A DNA stretch of 64,000 nucleotides from Acidimicrobiaceae bacterium. Lineage in GTDB: Bacteria; Actinomycetota; Acidimicrobiia; Acidimicrobiales; Aldehydirespiratoraceae. The notes under the pieces are model-generated. The model saw only the letters and a list, made by a program, of their open reading frames with translations. It searched no databases and had not been told where the DNA came from. Shown one piece after another: positions 56,132 through 64,000 of this stretch (within the stretch, counting starts at the first letter, position 1; each line of letters opens with the position of its first letter). The stretch lies in the NCBI GenBank assembly GCA_016845585.1, contig JAERSO010000129.1, forward strand, positions 239,887 to 303,886, written 5' to 3'. The translations under genes and the position numbers were made by a program.

Positions 56132-57802
56132 TCACGGTAACGAGGTCGACGGCGGGACCGATGTGGAGGTCGTGGTCGTCGATCGGGTGGAGGTGCCGTT
56201 GCACGCGACGCCCTCCGGTCGATACCGAGCGGTGACGTAGTCGACCTCGACTCGCCCATCCTCATACGTACGCGTGCGTTCGGTTTCGACCCGGGTACAC
56301 GACGCGCCCTCGCGACCCTCGGTCTGGCCGGTTTGTTCCCCGGTGACATAGCGGGTCGAGTAGAGCGAGACCGTGATCGAGTCGGCGGTGACGGTCGGCC
56401 ACAGCAGCACCGTGTACGGGGTGGTGTTGACGATCTGGAGATCGGGGTGGCGGAACGACACCGTGGCCTCGCGGCCGTATGGGTAGCGGCTGATGTAGAT
56501 CGAATGGCTCTGGTATTCACCGAAGTCGAGTCCGGCGAAGAAGGCGGCGTTGAACAAGGTGGTGGCGTACTGGCTGATTCCGCCACCGACGGAGGTCTCG
56601 AACACCCCGTTGGAGATCACGCCGGCGTCGACGAACCCGTTGTCGCGCGTGCGTCGACCGACGTATTCGTTGATCGAGAACGTCTCCTCGGGGTGGATCA
56701 GGGCGCCCTGGGTCAACTCGGAGATCCGGTGGATGTTGGTGACGCGCGTCTGACCTGGCTTGTAGTAGGTCGTGAACTCTCCGATGAGTTCGGTGACGCC
56801 GAGTGACTCCGCCCAGGCGACGCCGTGCGCGTCGGGATCCTCGATCGGCCAGACCTCGACGAGCTCCTCGCCGTCCACGAGTGCCTCATGGATTGCGTCG
56901 ACGATGGCCGGGTCGCAACACACACTGCCGGGTGCACCGCCGACGATCAGGACCTCGCCGGTGATGCTGATCCGGAACTGCGCGTCCTCGCCCTTCTCCT
57001 CGATGCCGATGTAGAGCGTCTCGATCGTGGATTGCACGAGCTCGGCGTCGAGTTCGATCGTGGGGTTCTCGCGAGTGCCGCCGAAGCGGATCCAGGACCG
57101 AACCGCGGTCTCAGGAATCGAGATGATCTCGAACTGCCCCTTGAGGCGTACCTGGATGCCCCCTTCGGTCATCTCGGTGGCCTTGGCGATGATCTCGTCG
57201 GCGCCACGGTCGACGGCGGTCTCGCCGGCCACGGGAACCTCGATCTCGGCTTCGGCGTTCTCATCGCTCGCTGCGGCGAGAACCGCCTGCTGGAGCGTCT
57301 CGGCATCGACCGTGGACACCGATTGGGCATCGACTTCGACGAACGCGCCGTCGACGAGCTCGATGGTCGGCCGGCCGAAGTCCAGCGGGAAGACGGCATC
57401 GTCACCCACCCCGAAGTAGGAGGCGAGCACGTCAGCATCCAGTTCGTACTCGACGTCATGGGAGGTGGAGGAGAACAGTGACCCGAACCAGCTGAAGGGT
57501 TGGCTGATCAGGCCGCCGCGGTCGGCGGCCTGGGCGAGAGCATCGTGGTAGGCGACGGAGACGCCGAGGTCTTCGGCGGTTCGGGTCACCGACAGACCCG
57601 ACCATGTCAGCTGGACTTCACGCTGCGCGAAACCGGCTTGTTCGAGGCGTGCGGTGGCGTCGTCGATCGAGGATCCACCTATCTCGACACCGCCGATCGA
57701 GACGTTGCGCGGGATGTCGCCACCGAGGATCTTGTCGTCGATGAGCCATCCCGCCACGAACACCACGATCAGCGCCGCGACCAACACGAGCGCCTTTCGC
57801 AT
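56132..57802 (-). CDS. VanW-family exported protein with peptidoglycan-binding-like domain
   Basis: The 556-residue protein has an N-terminal membrane segment (LVLVAALIVVFVAGWLI), a repeated domain around residues 30-280 like the PG-binding 4 domain that precedes VanW (GVEIGGSSIDDATARLEQAG, and NPTIELDAELVQSTIETLY), then the VanW core: GEFTTYYKPGQTRVTNIHRI, GALIHPEETFSINEYVGRRT and VGGGISQYATTLFNAAFFAG, with an Arg/Thr-rich tail of Ser/Thr repeats. VanW proteins are found near cell-wall genes but their activity is unclear. ATG 57802 is the reasonable start. Confidence 0.88.
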   Translation of the reverse strand: MRKALVLVAALIVVFVAGWLIDDKILGGDIPRNVSIGGVEIGGSSIDDATARLEQAGFAQREVQLTWSGLSVTRTAEDLGVSVAYHDALAQAADRGGLISQPFSWFGSLFSSTSHDVEYELDADVLASYFGVGDDAVFPLDFGRPTIELVDGAFVEVDAQSVSTVDAETLQQAVLAAASDENAEAEIEVPVAGETAVDRGADEIIAKATEMTEGGIQVRLKGQFEIISIPETAVRSWIRFGGTRENPTIELDAELVQSTIETLYIGIEEKGEDAQFRISITGEVLIVGGAPGSVCCDPAIVDAIHEALVDGEELVEVWPIEDPDAHGVAWAESLGVTELIGEFTTYYKPGQTRVTNIHRISELTQGALIHPEETFSINEYVGRRTRDNGFVDAGVISNGVFETSVGGGISQYATTLFNAAFFAGLDFGEYQSHSIYISRYPYGREATVSFRHPDLQIVNTTPYTVLLWPTVTADSITVSLYSTRYVTGEQTGQTEGREGASCTRVETERTRTYEDGRVEVDYVTARYRPEGVACNGTSTRSTTTTSTSVPPSTSLP

Positions 57803-57828
57803 GGCCGACAAACTAGCGGCCGTCCGGC

Positions 57829-58494
57829 TCAGAAAAGCTTCAGGTTGGGCGACTCGATGCCGCGCAGTTCGTCGTAGTCGACCTCAACCCATTCGATGCC
57901 CCGGTCGGTGGCGAGCACCTTGGCCTGCGGCTTGATCTCCTGAGCGACATAGATGCCGCGGACGGGCCGGAGCAGGGGATCGCGGTTCAGGAACTCGAGG
58001 TAGCGGGTCAGCTGCTCGACCCCGTCGATCTCACCGCGACGCTTGATCTCCACCGCAACGGCTTTGCCGTCATCGTCGCGGCACATGAGGTCGACCGGAC
58101 CGATGTCGGTCGGATACTCGCGGCGGACGAGCTTGAGGCCCTCGGCGATGAAGGTCGGGTCATCGGCAAGCAGCTTCTGGAGGTGCGCTTCGACGCCGTC
58201 CTTCTGCAGGCCGGGATCGGTGCCCATGTCGTGGGCGGTGTCGCTCACGATGTCGTGGAACGTGATCGTCAGGACCTCACCCTTGGGGCTGGTGACGGTC
58301 CAGATGCCGGCGGCAGGGTCTTCGTTCAACCGGTTGGGGGCGTTCATCCAGTTGAGCGGCTTGTAGGCGCCGCCATCGGCGTGAATGGCCACGCAGCCAT
58401 CGGCTTTGACCATGACGAGACGGGTGGCGGCGGGGAGATGAGCTTGGAGGCGGCCGTCGTAGTCGACGGTGCACTCGGCGACGACGAGGCGCAT
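57829..58494 (-). CDS. nucS: Mismatch-specific endonuclease NucS (EndoMS)
   Basis: The 221-residue protein is complete Nuc[21 protein letters not shown] at the front and a PD-(D/E)XK-type nuclease core with [20 protein letters not shown] near residue 135. NucS replaces MutS/MutL for mismatch correction in actinobacteria by cutting both strands at mismatched bases. The C-terminus ends in SPNLKLF, a clamp-binding-like tail (LKLF), suggesting contact with the DNA polymerase sliding clamp. It lies between UbiB-like and VanW genes on one transcript. Loss of NucS raises mutation rates, which fits the mutagenesis genes elsewhere in the window. Confidence 0.95.
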   Translation of the reverse strand: MRLVVAECTVDYDGRLQAHLPAATRLVMVKADGCVAIHADGGAYKPLNWMNAPNRLNEDPAAGIWTVTSPKGEVLTITFHDIVSDTAHDMGTDPGLQKDGVEAHLQKLLADDPTFIAEGLKLVRREYPTDIGPVDLMCRDDDGKAVAVEIKRRGEIDGVEQLTRYLEFLNRDPLLRPVRGIYVAQEIKPQAKVLATDRGIEWVEVDYDELRGIESPNLKLF

Positions 58495-58512
58495 CCGGGC
58501 AACCTAGGCGCG

Positions 58513-60096
58513 CTATCGGAGGCGGCGTCGGATCGTCTCGCGGCGCTGCTGGAGCTCCCGGTAGGTGAGGGTTTCGACGGATCCATCGACGCCGAAGGCG
58601 GCGCGTATTCCGTCGGCGTCGAACTCGTATTCGTCGGGTTCCATGCCCACCTGCGCTGCCAACTCCATCCCGTGCGTGGTGGCGAAGTACGTGGCGACAT
58701 GGGCGATCTCGGCGATGAGGTCGAGGTCGGGGGCGAGGCGGGCGATGGCGCCGTCGAGGAACACCATGTTCTTGACGAAGAGCATCAACTCCTTCGGCAT
58801 GCGGGCGCCATAACCCAGGAGTGCCTTGACGACTCGTTGGAGTTCGGCGACCAGTTCCTCGGGTTGCATCGTGGTCGGATCGATCACCTCGCTCGTCAGA
58901 CCGAGATCCTCGGCGACTTGCGGGAGGTCGGTGTCGTCGGGGAGAGCTCCGAGATCGCGCAGAGCGCCGAGCTGGCCGATGGGATCGTTCATCGTGCCGG
59001 AGATCAGCAGCTTGACGAAGGCGAGCCGGCGCTTCTCGCTCATCCGGCCGGTGATGCCGAAGTCGAGCAGGGCCGTGCGGCCATCGGGACGCACGTAGAG
59101 GTTGCCCCCGTGGAGGTCGCCGTGGAAGACACCGTGGATGAGCGCTCCTTCCATGAATCCGATCATCCCGGAGCGCACGACTGCGTGTGTGTCGACGCCG
59201 TGCGCTTCGTAGGAGCTGAGGTCGTCGAACCGGAAGCCGTCGAGTCGTTCCATCACGAGCACGCGCCGTGTGACCAGCTGCGCATGAGGGCGGGGGACGA
59301 CGAACTGCCGCTGATCGAGCTTGGCGAACACCTGGGCCACATCGAGCATGTTGGCCGCCTCGACCCGGAAGTCGAGTTCCTCGCTGATCGTGTGGGCGAA
59401 GACTTCGACGAGTGCCGGAGGGTTGGCGAGCGAAGCCACCGGAATCCGACCGACCAGCATCGGCGCAAGCCAGGCCATCACCGCCAGATCTTGGTGCACG
59501 AGCTCGTCGACCAAAGGTCGCTGGACCTTCACAACCACATCCGTGCCGTCGAGAAGCGTTGCTGCGTGCACCTGGGCGATCGAGGCGGCGGCGATCGGGG
59601 CGCGTTCGAACGTGGCGAAGACGTGCTCCATCGGGCCACCGAGTTCCGCCTCGACGACGGCTCTCACCTTGTCGAAGGTCTCCGCCGGGACCTGATCGCG
59701 ACACTTGATGAACTCTGCGACGAGTTCCGGCGGGAAGATCCCCTCGCCGCTCGAGATGATCTGTCCGAGCTTGATGTAGGTCGGCCCGAGGACCTCCGCG
59801 GCTTCCCGTATCCGACGACTGAGGTCAGCGGTTGATTCGCTCCCGCCCTTTCGGCGTCCGGTCAGGAACCAGGCGATCACCCCGGCGCCGAAATGGCGCA
59901 TGACCTTCCAGGTCCGTCGTCCCGGGAACCGGCGAGACGGCGTGATCAGCGCCGGCAACCGGCGGCGGGTCGCCGCTCGTAACGCTTCGACATCGCCATA
60001 CCAGGCGAGCTCGTCGGGAACGACGGTCCACGGGCCGTCCTCGGTGAAGACGCCGAGCTCGTGATCGTCGGGAAGCTCGGTGGGGGGACCGTTCAC
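58513..60096 (-). CDS. UbiB/AarF-family atypical kinase
   Basis: The 527-residue protein has the ABC1/UbiB kinase features: LGPTYIKLGQIISS near residue 110 with the KxGQ motif, AASIAQVHAATL (an Ala-rich nucleotide loop), VVVKVQRP with the ATP-binding Lys, HGDLHGGNLYVR with the catalytic Asp, and LLDFG. Family members act in quinone, isoprenoid or lipid metabolism and may be ATPases. A hydrophobic segment lies near the end. I chose GTG 60096 (VNGPPTELPDD). It starts the minus-strand run with NucS downstream. Confidence 0.9.
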   Translation of the reverse strand: MNGPPTELPDDHELGVFTEDGPWTVVPDELAWYGDVEALRAATRRRLPALITPSRRFPGRRTWKVMRHFGAGVIAWFLTGRRKGGSESTADLSRRIREAAEVLGPTYIKLGQIISSGEGIFPPELVAEFIKCRDQVPAETFDKVRAVVEAELGGPMEHVFATFERAPIAAASIAQVHAATLLDGTDVVVKVQRPLVDELVHQDLAVMAWLAPMLVGRIPVASLANPPALVEVFAHTISEELDFRVEAANMLDVAQVFAKLDQRQFVVPRPHAQLVTRRVLVMERLDGFRFDDLSSYEAHGVDTHAVVRSGMIGFMEGALIHGVFHGDLHGGNLYVRPDGRTALLDFGITGRMSEKRRLAFVKLLISGTMNDPIGQLGALRDLGALPDDTDLPQVAEDLGLTSEVIDPTTMQPEELVAELQRVVKALLGYGARMPKELMLFVKNMVFLDGAIARLAPDLDLIAEIAHVATYFATTHGMELAAQVGMEPDEYEFDADGIRAAFGVDGSVETLTYRELQQRRETIRRRLR

Positions 60097-60144
60097 CCGC
60101 TCAGTCTGTCTGGCCGGGGCAAAGAGACCAACTGGTGTGACGGC

Positions 60145-60150
60145 TACCCT
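60145..60150 (+). promoter_or_regulatory. Likely -10 element (TACCCT) of the GNAT gene
   Basis: TACCCT ends six bases before ATG 60157, matching the leaderless pattern. Confidence 0.35.
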
Positions 60151-60156
60151 GCGGCG

Positions 60157-60606
60157 ATGGCCATCGAAATCATGCGTGCCGAGCAGTCGCACGTCGCCGA
60201 GGTGGGCCGGCTCTTCGACCTGTATCGCCAGTTCTATGAGTGCCCGCCGGACCTACGCTTGGCAACGGAGTACATCGGGGAACGGGTTGCCAACGGCGAG
60301 TCCATCATCTGGGCGGCAATGGACGGTGACGCGGCGAGAGGCTTCGTGCAGTGCTACCCGTCGTTCTGTTCGGTCGAGGCGGTGAAGATCCACATCCTCT
60401 ACGACCTCTATGTCGAAGCCGACGAGCGGAATACGGGCCTTGGTGCTCGGCTCATGAACCGGGCCCGAGACGCCGCCCTCGCCGACGGGGCGAAGCGGAT
60501 CGACCTCCTGACCCAATTCTCCAACAAGGCCGGACAGCACCTCTACGAGAAGCTCGGGTACGAGATCGCCAACGCCGATTTCCACGCGTACTCGCTGGCC
60601 CTTTGA
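60157..60606 (+). CDS. GNAT-family N-acetyltransferase
   Basis: The 149-residue protein is a single GNAT domain: MAIEIMRAEQSHVAEVGRLF at the start, LYVEADERNTGLGARLMNRA with the acetyl-CoA (R/Q..G.G) loop, and KAGQHLYEKLGYE near the end. GNAT enzymes acetylate amino groups on small molecules or proteins. The acceptor is unknown. It is divergent from the UbiB gene and convergent with the CysQ-like gene. Confidence 0.88.
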   Translation: MAIEIMRAEQSHVAEVGRLFDLYRQFYECPPDLRLATEYIGERVANGESIIWAAMDGDAARGFVQCYPSFCSVEAVKIHILYDLYVEADERNTGLGARLMNRARDAALADGAKRIDLLTQFSNKAGQHLYEKLGYEIANADFHAYSLAL

Positions 60607-60610
60607 GCCG

Positions 60611-61369
60611 TCAGCCGTTGAACGTGTCGAGCGCTCCCAGGACGCCCTCGGCAAGTTCGGGCCGGCAGACGATGAGGTCGGGAAGGTAGACGTCGTCCTG
60701 GTTGTAGAGCAGCTCCGAGCCATCGAGCCGGCTCACGTGGCATCCGGAGGCGGCAGCCACAGCGACCGGAGCGCACGAGTCCCACTCGTACTGGCCGCCA
60801 CTGTGGACATAGATCTCGCACTCGCCGCGGACGACAGCCATCGCCTTGGCGCCGGCGGAACCCATCTCCACGAGTTCCGCGCCCAACACGCCGGCGACGT
60901 GTGTGGCGGCGGCGGGTGGACGACTTCGCGAGACGATCATTCTCGGAGGCGTCGCACCCTCTGCAGCGAGCGTCGGTGTGTCAGCGGTGGACAACACGAG
61001 CCCGAGCCCGGGAAGGGCGACGGCTCCGGCGATCGGTCGATTGTCGCTGACGAGCGCAACATGGACGGCCCAGTCGGTGCGGGGAACCTCGGAGTACTCG
61101 CGAGTCCCGTCCAGGGGATCGACGATCCAGGTGCGTTCGGCGTGCAGCCGTGCCTTGTCGTCCTTGCCTTCCTCACTGAGGATCGCGTCACCAGGCCGGG
61201 CCTCGCCGAGCTCGCGCATGAGAAGCTCGTGGGCCTGGCGATCGCCCTCGGCCTTCAGCACCGCGGGGGGAGCGTCGTCGCCCGACAGCCGAGCTCGGAG
61301 CTCGAGGAGGAGAGCTCCGGCCTGTTCGGCGAGATCGGCGGCCAGCTGGTGATCATCGAGTGAATGCAC
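60611..61369 (-). CDS. CysQ-like / inositol monophosphatase-family phosphatase
   Basis: The 252-residue phosphatase has the metal motifs of the family: EGDRQAHELL near residue 42, SEEGKDD, VDPLDGTREYSEV near residue 84, and YEWDSCAPVAVA near residue 200. CysQ cleaves 3'-phosphoadenosine 5'-phosphate in sulfate metabolism; inositol phosphate or another substrate is possible. GTG 61369 starts VHSLDDHQLAADLAEQAG. It faces the GNAT gene tail-to-tail and is divergent from the DUF4870 gene. Confidence 0.85.
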   Translation of the reverse strand: MHSLDDHQLAADLAEQAGALLLELRARLSGDDAPPAVLKAEGDRQAHELLMRELGEARPGDAILSEEGKDDKARLHAERTWIVDPLDGTREYSEVPRTDWAVHVALVSDNRPIAGAVALPGLGLVLSTADTPTLAAEGATPPRMIVSRSRPPAAATHVAGVLGAELVEMGSAGAKAMAVVRGECEIYVHSGGQYEWDSCAPVAVAAASGCHVSRLDGSELLYNQDDVYLPDLIVCRPELAEGVLGALDTFNG

Positions 61370-61375
61370 GGCCGG

Positions 61376-61381
61376 TACCGT
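61376..61381 (+). promoter_or_regulatory. Likely -10 element (TACCGT) of the DUF4870 gene
   Basis: TACCGT ends six bases before ATG 61388, matching the leaderless pattern. Confidence 0.35.
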
Positions 61382-61387
61382 AGCCCC

Positions 61388-61855
61388 ATGAGCGATACGC
61401 CCGATCAACCGGAGCCGAACCCGCAGCCGCAGGCAGCCCCGGGCTGGTACCCGACGAGTCCGGGTGTGCAGGGGTACTGGGACGGCAGTGCCTGGACCGG
61501 CCACACCGCACCGATGGCCCCGGCCTCATCCGGCGAGTTCAGCGACGACAAGACGCTCGCGATCATCGCCCATCTGTTGCCGTTCGTCGCCGGCTTCATC
61601 GGGCCGCTGGTGCTCTACCTCATCAAGAAAGACGAGTCGCCCTACGTCCGCCATCACGCGGCCGAGGCGCTGAACTTTCAGCTGACGGTGATGATCGCCA
61701 TGATCGTCTCGTTCATCCTGATCCTCGTCCTGGTCGGGATCCTGATGATCATGGTCGTGGGGATCGGCGCGCTCGTGCTGAGCATCGTCGCGGCCGTGGC
61801 GGCGTCGCGGGGCGAGTGGTACCGCTACCCGATGACCATCCGGTTCGTGACCTGA
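61388..61855 (+). CDS. DUF2510-DUF4870 membrane protein
   Basis: The 155-residue protein has a Pro/Gln-rich head, a DUF2510 motif (APGWYPTSPGVQGYWDGSAW), and then a DUF4870-like membrane part: DDKTLAIIAHLLPFVAGFIG, SPYVRHHAAEALNFQLTVMI and two strongly hydrophobic segments. DUF4870 proteins are small membrane proteins, possibly related to transporters; the function is unknown. The frame is open upstream, but MSDTPDQPEP is the likely start. Confidence 0.85.
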   Translation: MSDTPDQPEPNPQPQAAPGWYPTSPGVQGYWDGSAWTGHTAPMAPASSGEFSDDKTLAIIAHLLPFVAGFIGPLVLYLIKKDESPYVRHHAAEALNFQLTVMIAMIVSFILILVLVGILMIMVVGIGALVLSIVAAVAASRGEWYRYPMTIRFVT

Positions 61856-61870
61856 CGACCCGGTGAGGGT

Positions 61871-62125
61871 CTATCCGCGGGAGCTCTTCCACTCGCCGGG
61901 GTCGCCGTGCGGAGATCCGGCCTCTTCGTAGCAAGCGGAGTGGAAGTGCTCGACCCGGTCCCAGTTGCCGTCGACATAGACATTGCAGATCACCTGCATG
62001 TGTCGCTCGCGGGCCTTGAATTTCACCCGCTCACCGCAGTGCAAGCACTCGGTCATGGAACCGGCCTCGATCAAGCGAGTGACCGCCCGGCTCTTCCACT
62101 CGGTTTTCGTTGCTGACTTCGCCAT
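61871..62125 (-). CDS. Small zinc-ribbon-like protein
   Basis: The 84-residue protein has two Cys in CLHCGERVKF, an internal ERHMQVICNVYVDGNW, and a HFHSAC turn, which could make one zinc site. It is helix-and-strand with no membrane segment. Similar small proteins are common in actinobacteria, of unknown role. It lies 66 bases after the EttA stop on the same strand. Confidence 0.75.
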   Translation of the reverse strand: MAKSATKTEWKSRAVTRLIEAGSMTECLHCGERVKFKARERHMQVICNVYVDGNWDRVEHFHSACYEEAGSPHGDPGEWKSSRG

Positions 62126-62191
62126 GCCTTAGCCATCGGCGTGGCCGGCAACGGTTTGAGGAGTCGCGACGTTGGCCACCCCGCGTGGTGG

Positions 62192-63892
62192 CTACCCGCG
62201 AGCGACCGGCTTGTACTTGATGCGTTGCGGACGCATGGCGTCGACGCCGTGTTCCCGCTTGCGGTAGTCGGCGTACTCGGTGAAGTTGCCTTCGAACCAG
62301 CGAACCTGCGAGTCGCCCTCGAAGGCGAGGATGTGGGTGGCGACACGGTCCAGGAACCAACGGTCGTGGCTCACGATCACGGCGCACCCGGCGTAGGCCT
62401 CGACGGCGTCTTCGAGGGCTCGAAGGGTGTCGACGTCGAGGTCGTTCGTCGGCTCATCGAGCAGGAGCACGTTCGCCCCCTCCTTCAGAACCTTGGCGAG
62501 GTGCACCCGGTTGCGTTCGCCGCCGGAGAGCGTGCCGACCTTCTTCTGCTGATCGGAGCCCTTGAAGTTGAAGGATGCGACGTAGGCGCGGCCGTGGATC
62601 TCGCGACCACCGACCTCGAGGTTGTCGACGCCGCCGGTGATCTCCTCGTAGACGGTCTTGTCCGGGTCGAGGGTGCGGTTCTGATCGACATAGCCGAGCT
62701 GCACGGTCTCGCCGATTCGCAGGTTGCCCGAGTCGGGCGCGGCCTCGGCATCGTTCGTGTTCTCCGCAGCGTCGATGATCATCTTGAAGAGGGTCGACTT
62801 GCCGGCGCCGTTCGCACCGATCACCCCGACGATGCCGGCGGGCGGGAGCGTGAACGACAGATCATCGATCAGGAGCTTGTCGCCGAAGCCCTTCTGCAGG
62901 TGATCCGCCTCGATGACGACATCGCCGAGACGTTTGTCGGACGGGATCAGGATCTCGAGGTCCTGGTTGCGTCCCTCGGCGGCCTTTTGCTCCTCGAGCA
63001 GCTTCTCGTACTGCTGGAGGCGAGCCTTGCCCTTTGCCTGGCGTGCCTTGGGAGCCATGCGGACCCACTCGAGTTCGCGCTTGAGTGTGCGGGTGCGCTT
63101 GTCGTCGTCCTTCTGCTCCTGCGCGTAGCGGGCTTCCTTCTGCTCGAGGAAGCCGGAGTAGTTGCCCTCGAAGGGCATGCCCTTGCCGCGGTCGAGTTCG
63201 AGAATCCAGCCGGCCACATTGTCGAGGAAGTACCGATCGTGGGTGATGGCCACGACGGTGCCCGCGTAGTCCTGCAGGGTGCGCTCGAGCCAGGCGACGG
63301 ACTCCGCGTCGAGATGGTTGGTCGGCTCGTCGAGGAGCAGGAGGTCGGGCTTCGAGAGGAGAAGACGGGCCAGGGCGACGCGACGGGCCTCGCCCCCAGA
63401 GAGGTTGTCGACGGGCGTGTCGCCTGGTGGGGTGCGAAGCGCATCCATCGCGATCTCGACGTTGCGTTGGAGATCCCAGGCACCGAGCGCCTCGATCTTG
63501 GATTCGATGTCGGCCTGCTTCGCGCCGAGCTTCTCGTAGTCGGCGTCGGGGTCGGACCAGCCGGCCATCACCTTGTCGTATTCGACGAGGAGCGCGGCGG
63601 CCTCGCCGGCACCGTCCATCACATTGCCGAGGACGTCCTTCTCCGGGTCGAGGTGGGGCTCTTGTTCGAGCATGCCGACGGTGAACCCATCGGTGAGGCG
63701 GGCTTCGCCGGAGAACTCCTGGTCGATCCCCGCCATGATCTTGAGCAGCGTCGACTTGCCGGCGCCGTTGGGCCCGAGCACGCCGATCTTCGCCCCGGGG
63801 TAGAAGGCGAGGGTGATGTCCTTGAGCACATCGCGGTCCGGCGGAATGAAGCGACCGACCTTGTGCATGGTGAAGATGAACTGCGCTGCCAT
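62192..63892 (-). CDS. ettA: Energy-dependent translational throttle protein EttA
   Basis: The 566-residue protein is a tandem ABC-F ATPase: Walker A GPNGAGKSTLL near residue 42 and GANGAGKSTLF near residue 360, signature VDNLSGGEARRVALARLLLS and VGTLSGGERNRVHLAKVLKE, Walker B LLLLDEPTNHLD and LLLDEPTNDLD, and the arm/linker between. The C-terminal end RIKYKPVARG and the overall length are typical of EttA, which binds the ribosomal E site and slows elongation when ATP is low. It is the only ribosome-linked gene here. TAGCCT lies nine bases before the ATG on the minus strand. Confidence 0.95.
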   Translation of the reverse strand: MAAQFIFTMHKVGRFIPPDRDVLKDITLAFYPGAKIGVLGPNGAGKSTLLKIMAGIDQEFSGEARLTDGFTVGMLEQEPHLDPEKDVLGNVMDGAGEAAALLVEYDKVMAGWSDPDADYEKLGAKQADIESKIEALGAWDLQRNVEIAMDALRTPPGDTPVDNLSGGEARRVALARLLLSKPDLLLLDEPTNHLDAESVAWLERTLQDYAGTVVAITHDRYFLDNVAGWILELDRGKGMPFEGNYSGFLEQKEARYAQEQKDDDKRTRTLKRELEWVRMAPKARQAKGKARLQQYEKLLEEQKAAEGRNQDLEILIPSDKRLGDVVIEADHLQKGFGDKLLIDDLSFTLPPAGIVGVIGANGAGKSTLFKMIIDAAENTNDAEAAPDSGNLRIGETVQLGYVDQNRTLDPDKTVYEEITGGVDNLEVGGREIHGRAYVASFNFKGSDQQKKVGTLSGGERNRVHLAKVLKEGANVLLLDEPTNDLDVDTLRALEDAVEAYAGCAVIVSHDRWFLDRVATHILAFEGDSQVRWFEGNFTEYADYRKREHGVDAMRPQRIKYKPVARG

Positions 63893-64000
63893 GGCGATGA
63901 AGGCTAGGGGCTGGAGAAGCCGGGAAACGGCGAAGGCGCCGGCACGCTGCCGGGGCAGTCGACCAACGTTCGTATGGAACGATGCGTCGGTTCAGCGACG
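63893..64000. other. Region upstream of EttA to window end
   Basis: No gene is supported in these 108 bases. On the minus strand TAGCCT (63907-63902) may be the -10 of the EttA promoter. CGTTC-GTATG-GAACG near 63970 is a short inverted repeat, but not a LexA box. Confidence 0.4.

Noticed and set aside
54910..56586. Long start of the FAD reductase at 56586
   Set aside because: It would overlap the VanW gene by hundreds of bases and add a low-complexity head; GTG 56124 gives the normal FAD-binding N-terminus.
58183..59835. Plus-strand open frame of 550 codons opposite the UbiB and NucS genes
   Set aside because: It spans two real minus-strand genes and has no recognisable domain.
62141..63907. 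Plus-strand open frame of 588 codons opposite ettA
   Set aside because: A shadow of EttA: all ABC-F motifs are on the minus strand, and the plus product is low-complexity Leu/Val/Glu.
63970..63984. CGTTC-GTATG-GAACG as a third LexA box
   Set aside because: The half-sites are in the wrong orientation (a LexA box is CGAAC-4N-GTTCG) and the spacing is five.
1..64000. tRNA, rRNA, CRISPR arrays, prophage or IS elements
   Set aside because: I looked for cloverleaf ends, repeat-spacer arrays and transposase or integrase motifs and saw none that hold up.

Overview
The window is about 64 kb of GC-rich, densely packed DNA from an actinobacterium. A WhiB-family regulator, a mycothiol-conjugate amidase (Mca), the mismatch endonuclease NucS, an actinobacterial ImuA/ImuB/DnaE2 mutasome, an F420-type luciferase-like oxidoreductase and a CtpE-like P-type ATPase all point to Actinomycetota. 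The Mct-like CoA-transferase, the single-chain biotin carboxylase and the general gene style suggest Acidimicrobiia, but that placement is inference. I see no rRNA, tRNA, CRISPR array, prophage or transposase gene. Gene calls rest on reading the translations and motifs; family names come from recall, not from a search.

Layout. 1-4.4 kb: 3' part of an adenosine deaminase fused to a DUF952 domain, a lipoprotein, a CBS protein coupled to a FapA/DUF342 protein whose first codons are out of frame, and a 38-aa acidic protein. 4.4-12.5 kb (minus strand): a DUF3516-type helicase without a normal start codon, a sugar-phosphate transferase, a HerA-like ATPase and a thiolase, separated by tandem or inverted repeats. 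12.6-17.8 kb: an Mct-like CoA-transferase, a small membrane protein, an acidic secreted protein divergent from a two-component system whose sensor carries a similar acidic repeat, and WhiB. 17.9-21.9 kb: lipid kinase, CtpE-like ATPase and Nudix hydrolase in one tight operon.

22.0-29.4 kb: a probable HesB/IscA-like selenoprotein with an in-frame TGA and a SECIS-like hairpin, a 1138-aa biotin-dependent carboxylase divergent from an acyl-CoA ligase, an amidase, and a decayed ClbS/DfsB-like gene. 29.5-38.1 kb: the DNA-damage mutasome imuA-imuB and dnaE2, each with a LexA box, separated by a membrane protein and an AbiEi/DUF559-like gene bracketed by inverted repeats. 38.1-46.3 kb: sigma factor with a large membrane-anchored partner, LemA, an SLC41/MgtE transporter with a PhoU-TrkA_C partner, a deleted DUF3179 lipoprotein gene, and mca with an SCP2 protein.

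46.3-64 kb: mostly minus-strand genes: YdjC-like deacetylase, nuclease lipoprotein, two class III aminotransferases, a methyltransferase-Mug glycosylase fusion with an SDR, PAP2 phosphatase, FAD reductase, VanW protein, NucS and UbiB-type kinase, a CysQ-like phosphatase and EttA, with a few plus-strand genes between. DNA repair and mutagenesis genes (imuA, imuB, dnaE2, nucS, the Mug fusion and the helicase) are unusually frequent, and CoA/acyl metabolism (thiolase, Mct-like, carboxylase, acyl-CoA ligase) is the second theme.

Regulation visible in the DNA: many genes have a TANNNT hexamer 6-10 nt before the start codon, suggesting leaderless mRNAs, and many gene ends carry long, often perfect inverted repeats without a T-tract. 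The most interesting item is the in-frame TGA gene at 22024-22332.
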